Positions 6,578-9,934 of a DNA stretch of 9,934 nt are shown piece by piece. Source of the DNA: Bacteroidaceae bacterium (GTDB lineage: Bacteria; Bacteroidota; Bacteroidia; Bacteroidales; CHK158-818); the NCBI GenBank assembly GCA_017467745.1, contig JAFUKV010000050.1:1-9934 (forward strand). Direction: 5' to 3'. The position numbers and the translations under genes are program-made. Position 1 is the stretch's first letter. The number at the start of each line of letters is the position of its first letter. The notes beneath the pieces are model-generated. The model was given only the letters and a program-made list of their open reading frames with translations, searched no databases and had not been told where the DNA came from.

Positions 6578-7789
6578 ATGAAAAAGTGCTTGTTATTCAT
6601 TTGCTGTTTAAGTGCGGCGGCGATTTTTCTCGCTTGTTCCGAGTCCGGAAAAAAGGGAGGCCGGGAGCCGAAACAAATTCCTGTTCTGGCATGGTTCAGC
6701 ATTACGGCCGAGAATACGAATTTAGATCGTTATCTCGAATTGAAAGATGCTGGATTTACGCACAGTTTTTCTCATACGGGAACTGCTGATGAAGTAGCCA
6801 TGCAGTTGGATACAGCGCAATTGGCAGGAATAAAACTGATTATTACATGTCGGGAGCTTGAATCTGAAACAGAGGTCGCTGTAAATCGATTTAAAAACCA
6901 TCCGGCATTAGACGGATATTTTTTGAGAGACGAACCTGACCGATCTGCTTTTGCCGCTTTAAGTGAATGGGCGAGAAAAATAGAATCGGTAGATAAGAAA
7001 CATTATTGCTATTTGAATTTGCTCCCTACGTATGCTTCGTTAGAAGCATTGAAAACAGCATCGTATCGGGAGTATGTCAGTTTGTTTATTAAGGAAGTAA
7101 ATCTTCCGTTTGTTTCGTACGACCATTATCCTGTAATTGGGGATAGTAGTTTACGAGGTGATTTTTATGAAAATTTAGAGATTGTGGCAGACGAAAGCCG
7201 AAAAGCCGGAAAACCTTTCTGGGCTTTTGCTTTGGCAACTGCGCACGATCCTTATCCTATTGCCACTATGGCGTCATTGCGTTTACAGGTGTATAGTAAT
7301 TTAGCTTACGGTGCGCAGGGGATACAGTATTTTACATATTTTACGCCGGTTGGTACGGTTTGGAATTTCAATCATGCGCCCATTACAGAAACGTTACAAC
7401 GTAGCGAAGTATATGATCGTGTGCGGGAAATGAATAAAGAAATAAAAGCATTGTCGTTTATTTTTCTGGGGGCGGAAGTCCGTTCCGTTTCGCATACGGG
7501 TAATAATATTCCGGCTGGAACAAAACGTTTGGAAACACTGCCCGAACCTTTTACTTCCGTTTCATCGGACGGCAAGGGCGTTCTTGTTTCGGAATTGGAA
7601 AATAACGGCGTAAACTATCTGGTTATCGTCAATCGTGATTTGAACGGAAATCAAAAAATAACGGTTGAATGCGATGATTTAGTATCACGAATTTTGAAAG
7701 ATGGAAAGGTTGTTCCCGCTAAACGATATACTTCTGTTTTGGACGTAGATGCGGGGGATGCTTTGATATATATGTGGAAAAATAACTAA
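6578..7789 (+). CDS. Lipoprotein with probable (beta/alpha)8-barrel glycoside hydrolase fold, family not recognised
   Basis: 403 residues from the ATG at 6578; a TTG six bases earlier is in frame but gains nothing. The N-terminus is a lipoprotein signal (KK, hydrophobic core, lipobox FLAC with Cys20), so the mature protein is lipid-anchored, in the periplasm or at the outer membrane. Residues about 33-298 show a regular strand/helix rhythm of a TIM barrel. Candidate strands are VLAWFSI, FTHSFSH, KLIITCREL, LDGYFLRDEP, HYCYLNLLP, FVSYDHYPV, PFWAFALA and GIQYFTYFTP. Strand 4 ends in Asp118-Glu119-Pro120, the position of the acid/base in many clan GH-A enzymes. Strand 6 carries Tyr181-Asp182-His183-Tyr184. 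Strand 7 has no Glu (Trp215 to Pro225 reads WAFALATAHDP), so the usual nucleophile is not apparent. Residues 300-403 look like a small beta-sandwich (VNYLVIVNRDLN). It lies 94 bases after rhaD and 15 before a GH78-like gene, which points to a rhamnose-containing substrate. Barrel and lipoprotein calls are fairly firm; activity is inference. Confidence 0.75.
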   Translation: MKKCLLFICCLSAAAIFLACSESGKKGGREPKQIPVLAWFSITAENTNLDRYLELKDAGFTHSFSHTGTADEVAMQLDTAQLAGIKLIITCRELESETEVAVNRFKNHPALDGYFLRDEPDRSAFAALSEWARKIESVDKKHYCYLNLLPTYASLEALKTASYREYVSLFIKEVNLPFVSYDHYPVIGDSSLRGDFYENLEIVADESRKAGKPFWAFALATAHDPYPIATMASLRLQVYSNLAYGAQGIQYFTYFTPVGTVWNFNHAPITETLQRSEVYDRVREMNKEIKALSFIFLGAEVRSVSHTGNNIPAGTKRLETLPEPFTSVSSDGKGVLVSELENNGVNYLVIVNRDLNGNQKITVECDDLVSRILKDGKVVPAKRYTSVLDVDAGDALIYMWKNN

Positions 7790-7804
7790 AAAGAGAACTA
7801 AAAT

Positions 7805-9574
7805 ATGAAAAGACACTTGCTGCTTTGCGCCGTATTTTGCGCTTCCATTACAGCAAAGGCTCAACATCAGTTGCCTCCGGCTTGGAATGAGATGGATAAG
7901 GTACAATCGTCCGTTCAGTATGACGCTCGTACACGTGCTTATATAACACCGACTCGTGTAGTTTGGAAAAACGATGGAAACGGAACGCTGATTACCGGTT
8001 TGGATAATCTGCTTATGGCCGGAAATGGACAAACGGATTTGACTAATGCTCGCATTTGTGTACTGAAAAGTACGAAAAACGAGCATCCTTCTATCTTATT
8101 GGATTTTGGACGTGAGCTACAAGGTGGATTACAACTGGTAACCGGTATGCCGGGAGACCAGAAACCAATAAAAATACGGGTACGCTTTGGAGAATCTGTT
8201 AGTGAAGCGATGTGCGAGATAGACGGGAAGAATGGAGCGTCTAACGATCATGCTATGCGAGATTTTACTATGCAGTTACCTTGGTTGGGAGTAAGCGAAG
8301 TGGGGAATAGCGGTTTTCGTTTTGTGCGTATAGATTTATTAGATGATGATAGGGAGTTGCATTTGAAAGAAGTTCGGGCAATTTTCAATTATCGGGATAT
8401 TCCGTATTTAGGCTCATTCCGGTCGAATGACGAACGGCTGAATAAAATATGGATGACAGGAGCTTATACCGTTCATCTGAATATGCAGGAATATTTGTGG
8501 GACGGTATCAAGCGCGACCGTCTTGTTTGGGTTGGCGATTTACATCCCGAAGTGATGACGGTCAATAGCGTGTTCGGCTATAATGAGGTTGTTCCTAAAA
8601 GTCTCGATTTGGCGCGTAACACCACAGCTTTACCCAATTGGATGAGTGGTATCAGTTCTTATTCCATTTGGTGGATTTTGATACAACGCGATTGGTATTA
8701 CTATCATGGCGATAAAGAGTATTTAAAACAACAGCAGGAATATCTTACCGGATTGTTGAAACATCTGTTCACGAAAATTTCTCCTTCCGGAAAAGAACAG
8801 TTGGACGGTAATCGATTTTTAGATTGGCCTTCGAGCGAAAATCAGAAGGGTGTGGATGCTGGATTACAAGCGTTAATGGTTATGGCTATGGATGCGGGGA
8901 GCGAGCTTTGTGCAGAATTAGGCGATAATGAATTATCTAAACAATGTGCGGAAAAGGCGGCGTTGTTACGTACGTATGTTCCCGATCATAATAACTCGAA
9001 ACAAGGGGCGGCATTGTTAGCTTTGTCTGGATTGATGGATGCTAAAAAAGCCGATAAAGAAGTGCTTTCTGTCGGGGGGTCTAAAAATTTCTCTACATTT
9101 TACGGATATTATATGCTACGGGCTATGGCGAAAGCCGGGAACTATCAAGGCGCATTAGATCGTATCCGAGAGTTTTGGGGCGGTATGCTCGATTTAGGTG
9201 CAACCAGTTTTTGGGAAGATTTTAATTTAGATTGGGTGTCCGGAGCTGCCGGCATCGACGAGATAGTTCCCGAAGGGAAAAAAGATATACATGGTGATTT
9301 TGGAGCGTATTGTTATAAAAATTTCCGTCATAGCTTGTCTCACGGTTGGGCTTCCGGACCTACATCTTGGTTGAGCGAATATGTTTTGGGGGTAAAAGTG
9401 GTTGAACCGGGATGTAAAAGAGTGCGGATAGAACCTCATCTTGGTGACTTAGAATGGGTAGAGGGAACCTTTCCGACACCTTATGGCGTAATAGAAATCC
9501 GCCATGAAAAACAGGCCGACGGGAAGATAAAATCTTCTGTAAAAGCACCGAAGCAGGTTAAAATAATTAAATGA
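7805..9574 (+). CDS. Compact exported GH78-like alpha-L-rhamnosidase
   Basis: 589 residues with a cleavable signal peptide (hydrophobic 5-17, likely cut after AKA at 17-19, before Gln20), so periplasmic or beyond. Three parts are visible: an N-terminal beta-sandwich (about 20-200, with SILLDFGRELQGGLQL, IRVRFGESVSEA and SGFRFVRIDLLD), an (alpha/alpha)6 barrel (about 205-530), and a short C-terminal beta domain (about 534-589, with VRIEPHLGDLEWVEGTFPTPYG). These are characteristic of GH78, which removes terminal alpha-L-rhamnose by inversion. Segment 232-249 (W-DGIKRDRLVWVGD-LHPE) aligns with the GH78 acid motif usually written D-x-x-x-R-D-E-R-L-G-W-T-G-D but lacks that Glu; Glu249 is a nearby candidate. 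FWEDF at 469-473 aligns with the general-base segment WExW, making Glu471 the likely base. Full-length GH78 enzymes are often longer, with more beta domains. It is spaced 15 bases after the lipoprotein gene. GH78 membership is strong; exact linkage is unknown. Confidence 0.85.
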   Translation: MKRHLLLCAVFCASITAKAQHQLPPAWNEMDKVQSSVQYDARTRAYITPTRVVWKNDGNGTLITGLDNLLMAGNGQTDLTNARICVLKSTKNEHPSILLDFGRELQGGLQLVTGMPGDQKPIKIRVRFGESVSEAMCEIDGKNGASNDHAMRDFTMQLPWLGVSEVGNSGFRFVRIDLLDDDRELHLKEVRAIFNYRDIPYLGSFRSNDERLNKIWMTGAYTVHLNMQEYLWDGIKRDRLVWVGDLHPEVMTVNSVFGYNEVVPKSLDLARNTTALPNWMSGISSYSIWWILIQRDWYYYHGDKEYLKQQQEYLTGLLKHLFTKISPSGKEQLDGNRFLDWPSSENQKGVDAGLQALMVMAMDAGSELCAELGDNELSKQCAEKAALLRTYVPDHNNSKQGAALLALSGLMDAKKADKEVLSVGGSKNFSTFYGYYMLRAMAKAGNYQGALDRIREFWGGMLDLGATSFWEDFNLDWVSGAAGIDEIVPEGKKDIHGDFGAYCYKNFRHSLSHGWASGPTSWLSEYVLGVKVVEPGCKRVRIEPHLGDLEWVEGTFPTPYGVIEIRHEKQADGKIKSSVKAPKQVKIIK

Positions 9575-9606
9575 TGTTGTAGCCATTAGATAGAAAATGC
9601 AAGATT

Positions 9607-9934
9607 ATGATGAATAAATTTTTCATACTATTATGTCTGTCATTGATGATGGTATCATGTACTTCGTCATCTTTGGAGATAGGAGATTTACGTTGTGAAA
9701 ATTTAGATAATCCCTTGGCGATAGATAATATGACTCCTCATTTTAGCTGGATTCTGCAATCGAAAAAGCAAAATGCCAAACAAATTGCTTACCAAATATT
9801 AGTGGCTTCGGAGGAAAAAAATCTGACGGAAGAAAAAGCAGACCTTTGGAATTCCGGAAAAGTTGAATTAGATAAGTCTAATGGTGTACGATATGATGGC
9901 AGTGCATTGAAATCGAGAAGTTTTTGTTATTGGA
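9607..9934 (+). CDS. GH78 alpha-L-rhamnosidase, lipoprotein, N-terminal part (runs off right edge)
   Basis: 109 complete codons are present before the window ends. The N-terminus is a lipoprotein signal: Lys4, a hydrophobic run FFILLCLSLMM, and lipobox MVSC with Cys18. It is followed by an immunoglobulin-like first domain typical of large GH78 rhamnosidases: LEIGDLRCENLDNPLAID, TPHFSWIL, AYQILVAS, ADLWNSGKVE and LKSRSFCYW. The catalytic barrel is outside the window. Two adjacent ATG codons (9607 and 9610) could both serve as start; the sequence does not decide, and no Shine-Dalgarno is present. The gene begins 32 bases after the preceding GH78-like gene, so the two are probably cotranscribed. 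The anchored form here contrasts with the signal-peptidase-I form of its neighbour, suggesting different places of action. Confidence 0.85.
   Translation, partial: MMNKFFILLCLSLMMVSCTSSSLEIGDLRCENLDNPLAIDNMTPHFSWILQSKKQNAKQIAYQILVASEEKNLTEEKADLWNSGKVELDKSNGVRYDGSALKSRSFCYW

Noticed and set aside
7685..8086. Minus-strand ORF of 133 codons across the junction of the lipoprotein and GH78-like genes
   Set aside because: It is antisense to two well-supported genes and shows no motif or start signal.
1..9934. CRISPR arrays, tRNA or rRNA genes, insertion sequences, attachment sites
   Set aside because: Reading both strands showed no regularly spaced repeats, no tRNA-like TTCGA arm context with cloverleaf, no transposase or integrase, and no terminal inverted repeats; the window is almost filled by intact genes.

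Overview
The window looks like chromosomal DNA of a member of the Bacteroidota, most likely order Bacteroidales. The grounds are its moderate-to-low GC, the almost complete lack of Shine-Dalgarno sequences, promoter -7 boxes of the TAnnTTTG type, lipoproteins, GH78 glycosidases, and rhamnose genes ordered as known for Bacteroides. Genus and species cannot be fixed from the sequence alone.

Layout. Positions 1-681 (minus strand) hold the first 227 codons of a secreted, twin-arginine-type flavoprotein of the sulfide:quinone oxidoreductase family; it runs off the left edge and has no evident link to the rest. Positions 826-1713 (minus) encode an AraC-family regulator, here called RhaR. It is transcribed away from a plus-strand cluster that fills the rest of the window: rhaB (rhamnulokinase), rhaA (L-rhamnose isomerase), rhaT (L-rhamnose/H+ symporter), rhaD (rhamnulose-1-phosphate aldolase), a lipoprotein with a probable (beta/alpha)8-barrel glycosidase fold, a compact exported GH78-like alpha-L-rhamnosidase, and the first 109 codons of a second, lipoprotein-type GH78 alpha-L-rhamnosidase cut off by the right edge.

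How it works together (inference from families and order). The exported enzymes release L-rhamnose from a rhamnosylated glycan or glycoside. RhaT takes it through the inner membrane. RhaA makes L-rhamnulose, RhaB phosphorylates it, and RhaD splits rhamnulose-1-phosphate into dihydroxyacetone phosphate and L-lactaldehyde. RhaR probably senses rhamnose and controls the cluster from the 95-bp divergent intergenic region, which carries back-to-back -7 boxes and a short palindrome. No lactaldehyde reductase/dehydrogenase, rhamnose mutarotase or SusC/SusD pair lies inside the window.

The least ordinary parts are the barrel lipoprotein at 6578-7789, whose exact family I do not recognise and which lacks an obvious strand-7 nucleophile; the GH78-like protein, whose acid-motif region differs from the textbook form; and the compact divergent promoter. 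No RNA gene, mobile element or CRISPR array was seen.
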